Shown here: positions 17,379 to 25,131 of the stretch, in pieces | Numbering within the stretch: the first letter of the stretch is position 1 | Layout of the letters: every line of letters starts with the position of its first letter | Assembly (NCBI RefSeq): GCF_026810445.1 | Contig: NZ_CP113949.1 | Span: forward strand, 2,976,001 to 3,040,000 | Reading direction: 5' to 3' | DNA length: 64,000 bases | From: Pseudomonas sp. BSw22131 | Lineage (GTDB): Bacteria > Pseudomonadota > Gammaproteobacteria > Pseudomonadales > Pseudomonadaceae | Translations under genes and position numbers: made by a program | Notes under the pieces: generated by a model | Databases searched by the model: none | Seen by the model: only the letters and a program-made list of their open reading frames with translations | What the model was told of the DNA's origin: nothing

Positions 17379-18530
17379 TCAAGGCCGGCGCTTTTCGCGC
17401 AACCGGGTCACGGCGTCGCTGAAGCGTTTCAAGGGCCATCGTGCCTGCAAGGCCTCGATCATCAACTGCTGACCCGTCTGCGGTGCCAGGCCGTTGAGCG
17501 GCGGGTCGGTGTCAAGGTTGGTGGGGAACGAGTAACCGTCTGCAGTCATCGCGACCACTGACTGCACACTCACTTCGTCCATTTCACCTCGCTCCAGAGA
17601 CTGCACCAGCGCCGGATACACAGACAGCATCATCGCGTCGCGGTCGATGCTCTCCATCGGTTTGCCAAACGCCGAGGACATCTGCAACAGGTTGGCCATG
17701 CGGTGAAAATCCGTCGTCCGATTGCTACCCGCTGCGTGAAACAGTGCCGGGTTGAAAAACAGCAGGTCGCCCTTTTTCAACGGCAACTGCACCGCATGCT
17801 CACTGAAGTACTCGATAAAACGTGAATCCCGCCATGCCAGATAACCCAAGGCATATTGCTGTGAAAACGGCAGTAACAGCGTAGGCCCGCTCTCCAGCGG
17901 CATGTCGGTGTGCGCCACCGCCCCTTGCAGTGTCAGGTATTGGGACAGCACGTGCAGCGGCAACGGAAACCGCGCCGCCACCTCTTCAGTCTGAAACCCC
18001 AGGTGATAATCACGATGGGGCTGTTGCGCCTGACCGCCCGGCCGCACCACGTTCACCTGCGCCGTCGCCTGAAACGACGGCCCCAGCCAGCTTTCGGCGA
18101 TCAGCCCGAGCAATGGATTGGCGTAGTACTCGATGAACGATTGCGGCGAGCGCTCGGCAGCTTTTTGCAGCGAGTTCCAGATCCGCCCATTGGCCCCGGC
18201 CTTGGCGAAATGGTCGGCCGCCGCGCCGTGTTTTGCCTCGTCCGCCAGAATCGCTTCAAACACCGCGCTGTGGCGGTCAACCACCGTGGTGTCGGGGTAA
18301 GCGCCCTGCACCACCAACACCCCCGGCCCCTGACTCAGCGAATGGTGCAGCTCGGCCAGCAGCGCCAGCCGGTTGTCAGTACTGGCCTGGCGCAGGGTTT
18401 GCGCGTGATAAATCACCACGCGGTTTTCGATCCGGGCGCTGTGAGGATAGTCCGCCGCATTGACCTGCTTGGCGCACAGCGCCGCAAACGCCTCGATATC
18501 GATATCCCGCGCGCTTGCGAACAGGTTCAC
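17379..18530 (-). CDS. Phytanoyl-CoA dioxygenase-family Fe(II)/2-oxoglutarate oxygenase
   Basis: The 383-residue protein starts with GTG overlapping the SDR stop (GTGA, 4 bases), so the pair is coupled. The Fe(II) facial triad is seen as HRDYH (His and Asp) around residue 180 and a distal His in ALFHAAGSNRT, followed by an Arg for 2-oxoglutarate. PhyH enzymes hydroxylate small carboxylates, amino acids and secondary metabolites, and can start oxidative demethylation. It is co-transcribed with a dehydrogenase and lies within a cyclitol-type cluster, so oxidation of a ring or methyl substituent is plausible. The substrate is unknown. Confidence 0.8.
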   Translation of the reverse strand: MNLFASARDIDIEAFAALCAKQVNAADYPHSARIENRVVIYHAQTLRQASTDNRLALLAELHHSLSQGPGVLVVQGAYPDTTVVDRHSAVFEAILADEAKHGAAADHFAKAGANGRIWNSLQKAAERSPQSFIEYYANPLLGLIAESWLGPSFQATAQVNVVRPGGQAQQPHRDYHLGFQTEEVAARFPLPLHVLSQYLTLQGAVAHTDMPLESGPTLLLPFSQQYALGYLAWRDSRFIEYFSEHAVQLPLKKGDLLFFNPALFHAAGSNRTTDFHRMANLLQMSSAFGKPMESIDRDAMMLSVYPALVQSLERGEMDEVSVQSVVAMTADGYSFPTNLDTDPPLNGLAPQTGQQLMIEALQARWPLKRFSDAVTRLREKRRP

Positions 18531-19387
18531 TGCCCTGCTCCGTCCACTCCGCTCAGGCTGAGCGCTGCGTCAGGCCGAGGTGTCGAGCCATCGCCGCACC
18601 CCATCACGCCCTGCTCCATGTCGATCACTGATCCCGTCATCATCCCGGACTGGTCGGACAGCAAAAACGCCACGCTGTTAGCGACTTCCTGCGGCTTGAG
18701 CAAGCGCCCAAAAGGGGATTGAGCTTCGGCCCGTTCCAGCCAGGTGTCATCGGCTCCGTGGTAGTGCCGCTGGATCTCGTCTTCGTGAGGTGTGTCCATC
18801 CAGCCGATGTTCAGCCCGTTGACACGGATGCGGTTATGCAATGCGCTGAAAGCCACGTTTTTCGTCAGCACCGCCAGCGCGCCTTTGGAGGTGGCGTACG
18901 CCGACAGAAACGACTGCCCGCCGTGGCCGCTGACGCTGAGGATGCTGACGATCGAGCCTTCCACCTTAGTGGCGATCATCAGCTTGATGGTGTCCTGCAT
19001 GAGGAAAAACGGCGCGCGGACGTTGACCGCGAAGATGCGATCGAACAGTTCGGGCGAGGTGTCGATGATGCTGCCGCGATCAGACATACCGGCGCAATTG
19101 ACCAGCCCGTGAACCGTCCCGAAATGCTGTTTGGCGGCAGCCACCACCCGGCGGCAATCCTCGACGCTTTCCATGTCGGCTTCGACGAAGTGCACCTCGC
19201 AACCCAGTTCACTCAGTTGCCGTGCCTGCTGCTCGCCTTTGCCGCGGCTGCGACCACAGATAATCAAACCGGCGGCGCCACGCTGCGCGAGGGTCATGGC
19301 CACTGCAGCGCCCAGGCCCTGGGTGCTGCCTGTGACGATGTAATAGCGGCCTGTAAAGGATGACGAAAGATCGGTTGTCGCTGACAT
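18527..19387 (-). CDS. Short-chain dehydrogenase/reductase
   Basis: The 286-residue start is MSATTDLSSSFTGRYYIVTG, with AGGAGA upstream. Classical SDR features are present: TGSTQGLGAAVA cofactor loop, NCAGMSD (NAG equivalent), catalytic Ser in SILSVSG and YATSKGAL (Tyr and Lys). The reaction is NAD(P)-linked alcohol oxidation. It precedes and overlaps the PhyH-like gene, so both probably act on the same or consecutive intermediates. It is divergent from the second LacI regulator. Confidence 0.85.
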   Translation of the reverse strand: MSATTDLSSSFTGRYYIVTGSTQGLGAAVAMTLAQRGAAGLIICGRSRGKGEQQARQLSELGCEVHFVEADMESVEDCRRVVAAAKQHFGTVHGLVNCAGMSDRGSIIDTSPELFDRIFAVNVRAPFFLMQDTIKLMIATKVEGSIVSILSVSGHGGQSFLSAYATSKGALAVLTKNVAFSALHNRIRVNGLNIGWMDTPHEDEIQRHYHGADDTWLERAEAQSPFGRLLKPQEVANSVAFLLSDQSGMMTGSVIDMEQGVMGCGDGSTPRPDAALSLSGVDGAGQ

Positions 19388-19561
19388 GCCTGTCTCCTGC
19401 TGTTCTTGTTTTTGGAATAGCGTTGGCTTGCACTCAATAGAATTTAAATTCCATCTGTACAAGAAACAGAACAGAGACTAGCCTGTCGCTTACCTCAGAG
19501 AGGCCCGAATCGACCTCAACAAGACCTCACACGCCCATAACAATAAATGGCCGGGGAAAAC
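19388..19561. promoter_or_regulatory. Divergent promoter region with palindrome
   Basis: The gap lies between the SDR/PhyH operon and the second LacI gene. GAATTTAAATTC at 19440-19451 is a perfect 12-base palindrome in an AT-rich setting and is a candidate operator. It differs from the CTATCAA operator near 16100, so the two regulators probably bind different sites. Confidence 0.4.
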
Positions 19562-20587
19562 ATGCTCGATCAAGCCCGTCGCTTTTCCATCAAGCAGATC
19601 GCCGCGCAAGCGGGCGTCAGTAAAGCCACCGTAGACCGGGTGCTGCACCAGCGCGGCAGCGTGCATTACCAGACCGACCGACGCATTCAGCAGGCCCTTC
19701 AGGAACTCGACGCGCAGGAGAAATCCGGGCCTGTAGTGGGTCGCACATTCCACATTGATGTCATCCTGCACACCCCTACCCGTTTCAGCGATGCCGTACA
19801 GACGGCCATCAACGCGCAGTTGGGCAGCCTTGCTCCGTTCCGCATCTTTGCGCGCTTCCATCTGTATCAAGAGATCGACACGCAGCGCATGCACGACCTG
19901 ATTTTGCGTTGCGCTGAAAAAGGCTCCCAGGGATTGATCCTTAAGGCTGCCGATGAGCCGCAGATCAACGACGCCGTCAACCAAATCACCGCAGCGGGTA
20001 TTCCGGTGGTGACGCTGGTGTCTGACCTGCCGCAAAGCGAGCGCGTCGGTTATGTCGGCATGGACAACCGCACCGCCGGCCAGACGGCGGCGTATCTGAT
20101 GTCCCGGTGGCTGGATCAGGCGCCACAGGACGTGGCGGTGGTCATCAGCAGTGAGCTGTTTCGTGGCGAAGAAGAACGCGAGATGGGCTTTCGGGTTTGG
20201 TTGCGCAACCGCGCGCCGCACTTGCAGGTGGTCGATATCAGCGGTGGATACGGTGTGTATCGCCCGACGTTCGAGCGCGTCACTCAAGCGCTGGTTAACA
20301 ACCCTTCTCTGCAGGCGGTGTACAGCGTGGGCGGCGGCAACCGCGCCATCGTCGACGCCTTTGCCGCCCAGCAGCGCCCGCTCTCAGCCTTCATCGGCCA
20401 CGACCTCGATCAGGAAAACCGTCAATTGCTGGCCGAGGAAAAGATCGCCGCCATCATCGATCACAATCTGCAGGTCGATGCGCGCCACGCGTTTTTGCAC
20501 ATTTTGCAGTTTCACCGACTGTGGAAAGCCGATCCGATTCCGTCGTCCCAGGTACAGATCGTCACGCCGTTCAACCTGGCTCATTGA
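19562..20587 (+). CDS. Second LacI-family transcriptional regulator
   Basis: The start chosen is MLDQARRFSIKQIAAQAGVS at 19562, preceded by GGGGA; an ATG at 19547 is an alternative without a ribosome site. The helix-turn-helix is SIKQIAAQAGVSKATVDRVL, followed by a sugar-binding-protein-like sensor (YVGMDNRTAGQTAAYL, AVVISSELFRGEEEREMG). It resembles the first regulator at 16213, and the two may be ancient paralogues. It is followed 74 bases later by the IolG-like gene, probably in one transcript, and is divergent from SDR/PhyH, which it may control. Confidence 0.85.
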   Translation: MLDQARRFSIKQIAAQAGVSKATVDRVLHQRGSVHYQTDRRIQQALQELDAQEKSGPVVGRTFHIDVILHTPTRFSDAVQTAINAQLGSLAPFRIFARFHLYQEIDTQRMHDLILRCAEKGSQGLILKAADEPQINDAVNQITAAGIPVVTLVSDLPQSERVGYVGMDNRTAGQTAAYLMSRWLDQAPQDVAVVISSELFRGEEEREMGFRVWLRNRAPHLQVVDISGGYGVYRPTFERVTQALVNNPSLQAVYSVGGGNRAIVDAFAAQQRPLSAFIGHDLDQENRQLLAEEKIAAIIDHNLQVDARHAFLHILQFHRLWKADPIPSSQVQIVTPFNLAH

Positions 20588-20661
20588 GAAATTTTGTAGT
20601 GCGTTATTGAATCGAAACAAACTTGATCTACCCCACAACAACAATCCCAGGAGATCCACCC

Positions 20662-21660
20662 ATGCTTCGCATCGCAGTCCTCGGCGCAGGCCGTATCGCT
20701 AACATTCATGCCGCCAACGTGGCTGCCAATCCCGATGTGATCCTGTCGGTCATCGCCGACCCGTGGCGCGAAGGGGTCGATAAACTGGCGGCCAGACTGG
20801 GTTGCACCGCCGCTTACGATTGCGCGGCGGCCCTTGAGCGCGACGATGTCGACGCTGTTGTCATCGGCACCCCCACAGACACCCACATCGATTTGATGCT
20901 GCGCGCGGTCAAGCTGGGCAAGCCGGTGCTGTGTGAAAAACCGATTGACCTGGACTACGCCAAAGCCGTCCGGGCGGTGGAGGAAATCGAACGGCAGAAC
21001 GGCAAGGTGATGTTGGGTTTCAACCGCCGTTTTGATCCCGACACGCTCGCCATGCGCAAGTCCATTGCCGCAGGCACCATCGGCGATGTGCGCCAGGTGG
21101 TGATCACCAGCCGCGACCCGGGGCTGGCGCCGGTTGAGTACCTGACGCACTCGGGCGGGATCTTCCGCGACATGACCATTCACGACTTCGACACCGCACG
21201 CACCCTGCTGGGCGAGGAACCGGTGGAAGTCATGGCCATCGCCAGTCGTCTGGTGGAGCCGGCTCTGGCGCAGATCGACGACTACGACAGCGTGATGGTC
21301 TTGCTGCGCACCGCGTCCGGCAAGCAATGCCACATCAACTGCTGCCGCGAGGCGGTGTACGGCTACGATCAGCGCCTGGAAGTGTTTGGCTCAAAAGGCA
21401 TGCTGCTCAACGAGAACCATCGCCCGAGCACGGTGCGCAGCTGGACCGCCACGCAGACTGAAATTCGGGAGCCGCTGATGAATTTCTTCCTGGAGCGTTA
21501 CGCCGATTCGTATCGCATCGAACTGGAGCATTTCATCGCAGCGGTGGTGGCGGGCGAAAATCTCCCAAGCACTGCCCGCGACGGCCTGAAAGCCTTGCAC
21601 CTGGCTAATTGCGCGATCGAGTCAATCAAGACCGGCCGTGCGGTGGCTGTGCAAGCTTGA
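20662..21660 (+). CDS. iolG: Inositol 2-dehydrogenase (Gfo/Idh/MocA family)
   Basis: The 332-residue start at MLRIAVLGAGRIANIHAANV follows CAGGAGATC. The Rossmann loop is GAGRIA and the family signature CEKPIDLDYA includes Lys93. The catalytic region GGIFRDMTIHDFD carries the Asp and His expected for myo-inositol dehydrogenases. The overall sequence, including HINCCREAVYGYDQRLEVFG, is very close to Pseudomonas IolG. It oxidises myo-inositol or a relative to the 2-keto form with NAD. Here it is not in an iol operon but beside the Moc-like genes, which argues for a cyclitol substrate for the whole cluster. MocA of rhizopine catabolism is in the same family. Confidence 0.85.
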   Translation: MLRIAVLGAGRIANIHAANVAANPDVILSVIADPWREGVDKLAARLGCTAAYDCAAALERDDVDAVVIGTPTDTHIDLMLRAVKLGKPVLCEKPIDLDYAKAVRAVEEIERQNGKVMLGFNRRFDPDTLAMRKSIAAGTIGDVRQVVITSRDPGLAPVEYLTHSGGIFRDMTIHDFDTARTLLGEEPVEVMAIASRLVEPALAQIDDYDSVMVLLRTASGKQCHINCCREAVYGYDQRLEVFGSKGMLLNENHRPSTVRSWTATQTEIREPLMNFFLERYADSYRIELEHFIAAVVAGENLPSTARDGLKALHLANCAIESIKTGRAVAVQA

Positions 21661-22054
21661 TCCAAGCAGAGGCCGGCGCTGAACCCGCTGGCCTCATCGC
21701 GAGCAAGCTCCGATCAAGCTTCAGATATGTCCCTGCCTGGCGGGATGCTGCTTCTGCCAGAAGGGTGTGGGAGCTCTCGGAGGTTACGACGGCAGCGATG
21801 GGCTGCGAAGCGGCCCTAAACCAGACACCCTGTCTAAACCTGAACCACCGCGCGCTCAGATTTTACTGCCGCTTCGGGCCAGATCGCAGGACGAGCCAGC
21901 TCCCACGCCCTCCAGGCAGAATCAAAAAAAGATCAGCGGACGGCCCGGTTTGCTGTCAGACAGGCGGCGGCGAGAGCGCGATTTTTTTCTTCGACCCTGA
22001 GCCAGGCTCAGGGGTCAGACTTCAAAAGACACGAAGCACACTCAGCCGCTTACA
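21661..22054. repeat. Repeat-bearing gap with a hairpin
   Basis: No gene is supported. The first 250 bases carry REP-like words (CATCGCGAGCAAGCTCC, TGTGGGAGCTC, AGCGATGGGCTGCGAAGCGGCCC) shared with the 12240-12300 region. A strong inverted repeat, ACCCTGAGCC/GGCTCAGGGGT, lies at 21993-22015. It is not followed by a T-run on either strand, so it is not a canonical terminator. Confidence 0.45.
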
Positions 22055-23230
22055 TCAGAAATGCGGCGTGCCCGGTTCGTCTTTTTCGTCTACCAGGCCC
22101 CAGTCCGCGACATTCACCTGTGCGGCCGGTTGGGGGGCTGGCGGCGGTGTGGTGATGTCAGTGACGGCGTTTTCGCTGTGCAGTTTCAGGCGCAGGCGTA
22201 CGTTGTTCATCGAGTCAGCGTTCTTCAGCGCTTCCTCTTCTGTAATCACGCCTTCCACGGCCAGGTCGTACAGGGCGTTGTCGAACGTCTGCATGCCCAG
22301 GTTGGTGGACTTATCCATGATGCCTTTGAGTTCGGTCAATTCGTTGCGATGGATCAGATCACGAATGGTCGGCGTGCCGAGCATCACCTCCACCGCCGCG
22401 CGGCGCTTGCCGTCCATGGTCTTGACCAGTCGCTGCGACACGAACGCCTTGAGGTTGTTACCCAAGTCCTGAAGCAACTGCGGGCGGCGTTCTTCCGGGA
22501 AGAAGTTGATGATACGGTCCAGGGCCTGGTTGGCGTTGTTGGCATGCAGCGTCGAAATCGCCAGGTGCCCTGTGTCCGCAAATGCCAGCGCATGCTCCAT
22601 GGTTTCCCGGTCGCGGATCTCACCGATCAGGATCACGTCCGGCGCCTGACGCAGGGTGTTTTTCAGGGCGGCGTGGAAACTGCGCGTATCAACGCCGACT
22701 TCGCGCTGGTTGATGATCGACTTCTTGTGCTTGTGAATGAACTCGATCGGGTCTTCGATGGTGATGATGTGCCCGCTGGCGTGGCGATTGCGATGGTCAA
22801 TCAGCGCGGCGAGCGAAGTCGATTTACCAGAGCCGGTTGCGCCGACGAACAACACCAGACCGCGTTTTTCCATGACCACATCAAGCAACACAGGCGGCAG
22901 GTGCAGGTCTTCGAATTTGGGAATGTCGAGTTTGATGTTTCGCGCCACGACAGACACTTCGTTACGCTGCTTGAAAATGTTGATCCGGAAACGCCCGATG
23001 CCGCCCAGTGAATAGGCCAGGTTCATTTCCAGATCACGCTCGAAGTCATGCCGCTGTTCGCTGTCCATGATGGATTCGGCGATTTTCGCGACATCGCCGG
23101 GCTTCAAGGCCTCGGTACTCAGGGGCTTGAGCACGCCGTTGAACTTGGCGCAGGGTGGCGCGCCGGTGGAAAGATAAAGGTCCGATCCGTCCTGGCTGGC
23201 CAGAATCTTCAACAACGCCGGAAAATCCAT
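22055..23230 (-). CDS. PilT/PilU-family type IV pilus retraction ATPase (PilU-like)
   Basis: The 391-residue start is MDFPALLKILASQDGSDLYL, which matches the family N-terminus; upstream codons were rejected. Motifs are complete: Walker A VGATGSGKST, Asp box ITIEDPIEFIHKHK, Walker B ILIGEIRDRET and His box HLAISTLHANN. It ends in a long C-terminal tail (RLKLHSEN and proline-rich residues), as in PilU. PilU assists PilT in retracting type IVa pili at the cytoplasmic membrane. The gene is not next to pilT and may be an additional paralogue. Confidence 0.85.
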   Translation of the reverse strand: MDFPALLKILASQDGSDLYLSTGAPPCAKFNGVLKPLSTEALKPGDVAKIAESIMDSEQRHDFERDLEMNLAYSLGGIGRFRINIFKQRNEVSVVARNIKLDIPKFEDLHLPPVLLDVVMEKRGLVLFVGATGSGKSTSLAALIDHRNRHASGHIITIEDPIEFIHKHKKSIINQREVGVDTRSFHAALKNTLRQAPDVILIGEIRDRETMEHALAFADTGHLAISTLHANNANQALDRIINFFPEERRPQLLQDLGNNLKAFVSQRLVKTMDGKRRAAVEVMLGTPTIRDLIHRNELTELKGIMDKSTNLGMQTFDNALYDLAVEGVITEEEALKNADSMNNVRLRLKLHSENAVTDITTPPPAPQPAAQVNVADWGLVDEKDEPGTPHF

Positions 23231-23391
23231 AAGCTGCACCGCACAAATGATGTAGGAAGACGGCAGGTCGCAACACAATGCGACCTTCAACCCCGGCGAG
23301 CGTTCGCCCGTCCGGTCAAGGATAGGAAATTACCTGAAACCGCACAGGAAAGGCATAATGCGCGGCTTTTTTATCGAGGCGATTGTTTTCC

Positions 23392-23667
23392 ATGAAAGCT
23401 CAGGCACGGCACATTCTGGTCAAGACCGCTGAAGAGGCTGAACAGCTCAAGCAGCGCATCGCCAAGGGCGAAGCGTTTGACGTGCTGGCGAAAAAGTATT
23501 CCACCTGCCCGTCCGGCAAACGCGGCGGTGATCTGGGCGAAGTGCGCCCTGGCCAAATGGTCGGGGCGATTGATCAGGTCATCTTCAAAAAACCGCTGCG
23601 AGTGGTGCATGGTCCAGTCAAGAGCAAGTTCGGGTATCACCTGGTGCAGGTGTTTTACCGGGATTGA
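23392..23667 (+). CDS. ppiC: Parvulin-type peptidyl-prolyl isomerase
   Basis: The 91-residue single-domain parvulin starts at MKAQARHILVKTAEEAEQLK. The sequence is typical of PpiC, with RHILVKT, FDVLAKKYSTCPSGKRGGDL, the conserved FKKPLRVVHGPVKSKFGYH and the final His of the active site. It has no signal peptide, so it is cytoplasmic. It is divergent from the PilU-like gene; that gap holds both promoters. Confidence 0.9.
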   Translation: MKAQARHILVKTAEEAEQLKQRIAKGEAFDVLAKKYSTCPSGKRGGDLGEVRPGQMVGAIDQVIFKKPLRVVHGPVKSKFGYHLVQVFYRD

Positions 23668-23685
23668 TCCGGAGCAGCAGCTCCC

Positions 23686-23770
23686 TCTGTAGGAGCGAAT
23701 TCATTCGCGTAGCGTCGGACGGATTCAGCCCATGACGCCGCCTCGCCAACAAGTTGTTTCTACAGGGTGT
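23686..23770. repeat. REPIN
   Basis: TGTAGGAGCGAATTCATTCG on the left faces GTTGTTTCTACAGGG on the right, about 80 bases overall. Most of it (from 23694) is duplicated at 26404-26480 as part of the 437-base direct repeat. Confidence 0.7.
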
Positions 23771-24130
23771 GCCGCCCTCAACCCGGCATCACGCTTCTGG
23801 GTATCAACGCCCCCGGATGCTGAATCACCAGGCTCGCCAGCCGGTGGCCCGCTTCAGCCGCCTCTCGTGGGCTACCACCCCGCAGGCGCCGTGCGAGATA
23901 CGCCGCGCTGAATGAATCCCCCGCCGCCGTGGTGTCGACCACCCTGCGCACCACATGGGCAGCGACTTCGAACCGTGTGCCCATCGACTCCACCCTGCAA
24001 CTCTGCGCTCCGCGCTTGACCACCACTTCTCTGACGCCCATTGCCCGATAGGTCGAGAGCAATTGCTCAGTATCGGTGAACCCGAACAGCGCCTGCTCAT
24101 CATCTTCAGTCAACAGCGCCAGATCCACCT
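23694..24130. repeat. 437-bp direct repeat, left copy
   Basis: It matches 26404-26840 base for base at an offset of 2710, with only two mismatches seen (23709 G/A and 24102 A/G). It covers most of a REPIN and the last 117 codons of the sugar kinase gene. Homology ends sharply at 24130. Confidence 0.95.
23778..24130 (-). pseudogene. Duplicated 3' fragment of the sugar kinase gene
   Basis: The fragment encodes about the last 117 residues of the PfkB-family kinase, from VDLALLTEDDEQALFGF to GALIPRSVMPG, including the catalytic DTTAAGDSFSAAY loop. Upstream of 24130 the sequence becomes foreign AT-rich DNA, with a TAA directly before codons LKSQ. It lacks the N-terminal substrate-binding part and cannot be active. 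The intact gene lies at 26488-27429. Confidence 0.9.
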
Positions 24131-24156
24131 GAGATTTTAATGCTCGAGACGCTTTT

Positions 24157-24179
24157 CGACGCTGGTGTAACCAGCGTCG
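24157..24179. repeat. Perfect inverted repeat at the left junction
   Basis: CGACGCTGGT and ACCAGCGTCG separated by GTA: ten-base arms, three-base loop, 27 bases inside the junction. There is no T-run after it. It could be a transcription-stop or a recombination remnant. Confidence 0.6.
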
Positions 24180-24656
24180 CCAGCTACTTAAGTTTCTTCT
24201 CCGTGCAATTATTGCTAGGCATTCCCCACATTCGCCAGCGTGCGCGCCAAACTATCCACCAAACCTACCTATTTGAGCTCCGGGAGGCATCAACATGGGA
24301 ATTTTCATGGCGCCTAATGCTCTACGCGTTGCATTTGCGATTTAGTGCTGAGTAATATAACTAACCCCGTAGACGCATATCTGCTGCCATAGGTGCACTG
24401 CATAGGCGATAGAGCTAATGCGTTACCTCAACTCATATACAGCATATGTTAACTCCCACGCAAATACTGAATAACCGATCCCGCAAAACCCATTGATTAG
24501 CGCAACCTCAGGAATCGTATACAGCATTAATCCCACGTAGGAGATTTCGACATAAACTATACATCCCTTCCTACAGATTACGACGACAATTAAACGGATT
24601 CTACAGTTTCAAAGGGTGATACTCATCTACGTACCAACACGCAGTGGAGTACTTCG
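24180..24656. other. Degenerate DNA inside the acquired segment
   Basis: No intact gene is present. A 71-codon plus frame (24140-24355) and a hydrophobic minus frame near 24425-24570 (reading ...VGLMLYTIPEVALINGF) are seen, but neither could be tied to a family. The DNA probably consists of eroded coding sequence. Confidence 0.35.
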
Positions 24657-24818
24657 ATGCTAATACGTGTAATCAATCCTGAATCCAGCTCTTGGATGAA
24701 GACAGTAGAGATGGTAAAAAAGCTTTTTGACAGACATTACCAAGCGCAAGTTAACCCGCAGCCCCACTATTTCGCATTGATTCAAGACGATGCCGAACAC
24801 GTTTTAGCAGATCGCTAG
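24657..24818 (+). pseudogene. N-terminal fragment, thermostable-hemolysin/GNAT-like
   Basis: The ATG follows a GGAG ribosome site. The 53 codons read SSSWMKTVEMVKKLFDRHYQ and then AQVNPQPHYFALIQDD. This pattern resembles the start of T_hemolysin (GNAT-like) proteins, where a helix ending in YGA is followed by P.LLAL..DG. The frame stops just where the domain would continue. The family call is tentative; truncation is likely because amidase sequence follows directly. Confidence 0.35.
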
Positions 24819-25018
24819 ATAATATAAATAACTATGCATTTGTGTTTCCATTTAGTCTGTCAGGATCCCCAGTTGCTGTAATCAGAGGTGGCACCGATGC
24901 AGATCGATGTATGCCAATTGGAATACAGATAATCGGTGCACACTGGCAGGAAAAACAAATTCTTCGGGTAGCGGCATATCTTGAGCGCAATCTTAAAAAC
25001 TGGGTTCCTGCGCTATAA
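24818..25018 (+). pseudogene. C-terminal remnant of an amidase-signature enzyme
   Basis: The frame from 24818 to the TAA at 25016-25018 reads FPFSLSGSPVAVIRGGTDAD, then MPIGIQIIGAHWQEKQILRV. This is the hallmark C-terminal region of amidase-signature hydrolases (P.SLTG.PA...P.G....LP.GIQ.IG..W.E..LL..A). The Ser-cisSer-Lys catalytic core is missing. It ends 113 bases before the MFS start and in the same orientation, so enzyme and transporter were probably an operon. Confidence 0.75.
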
Positions 25019-25131
25019 AACGAAAATTCAGAAATCCTAAAAAACTTAAAATCTACTCCTTCTCCAAAACATCATTCGGAAATTCAAAATTCGCCACCCA
25101 TTTCTTAATGTTAATTAAAAATGGATTTCTC

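Noticed and set aside
21993..22015. Hairpin as terminator of the PilU-like or IolG gene
   Set aside because: Strong stem but no T-run in either direction; kept only as an inverted repeat.
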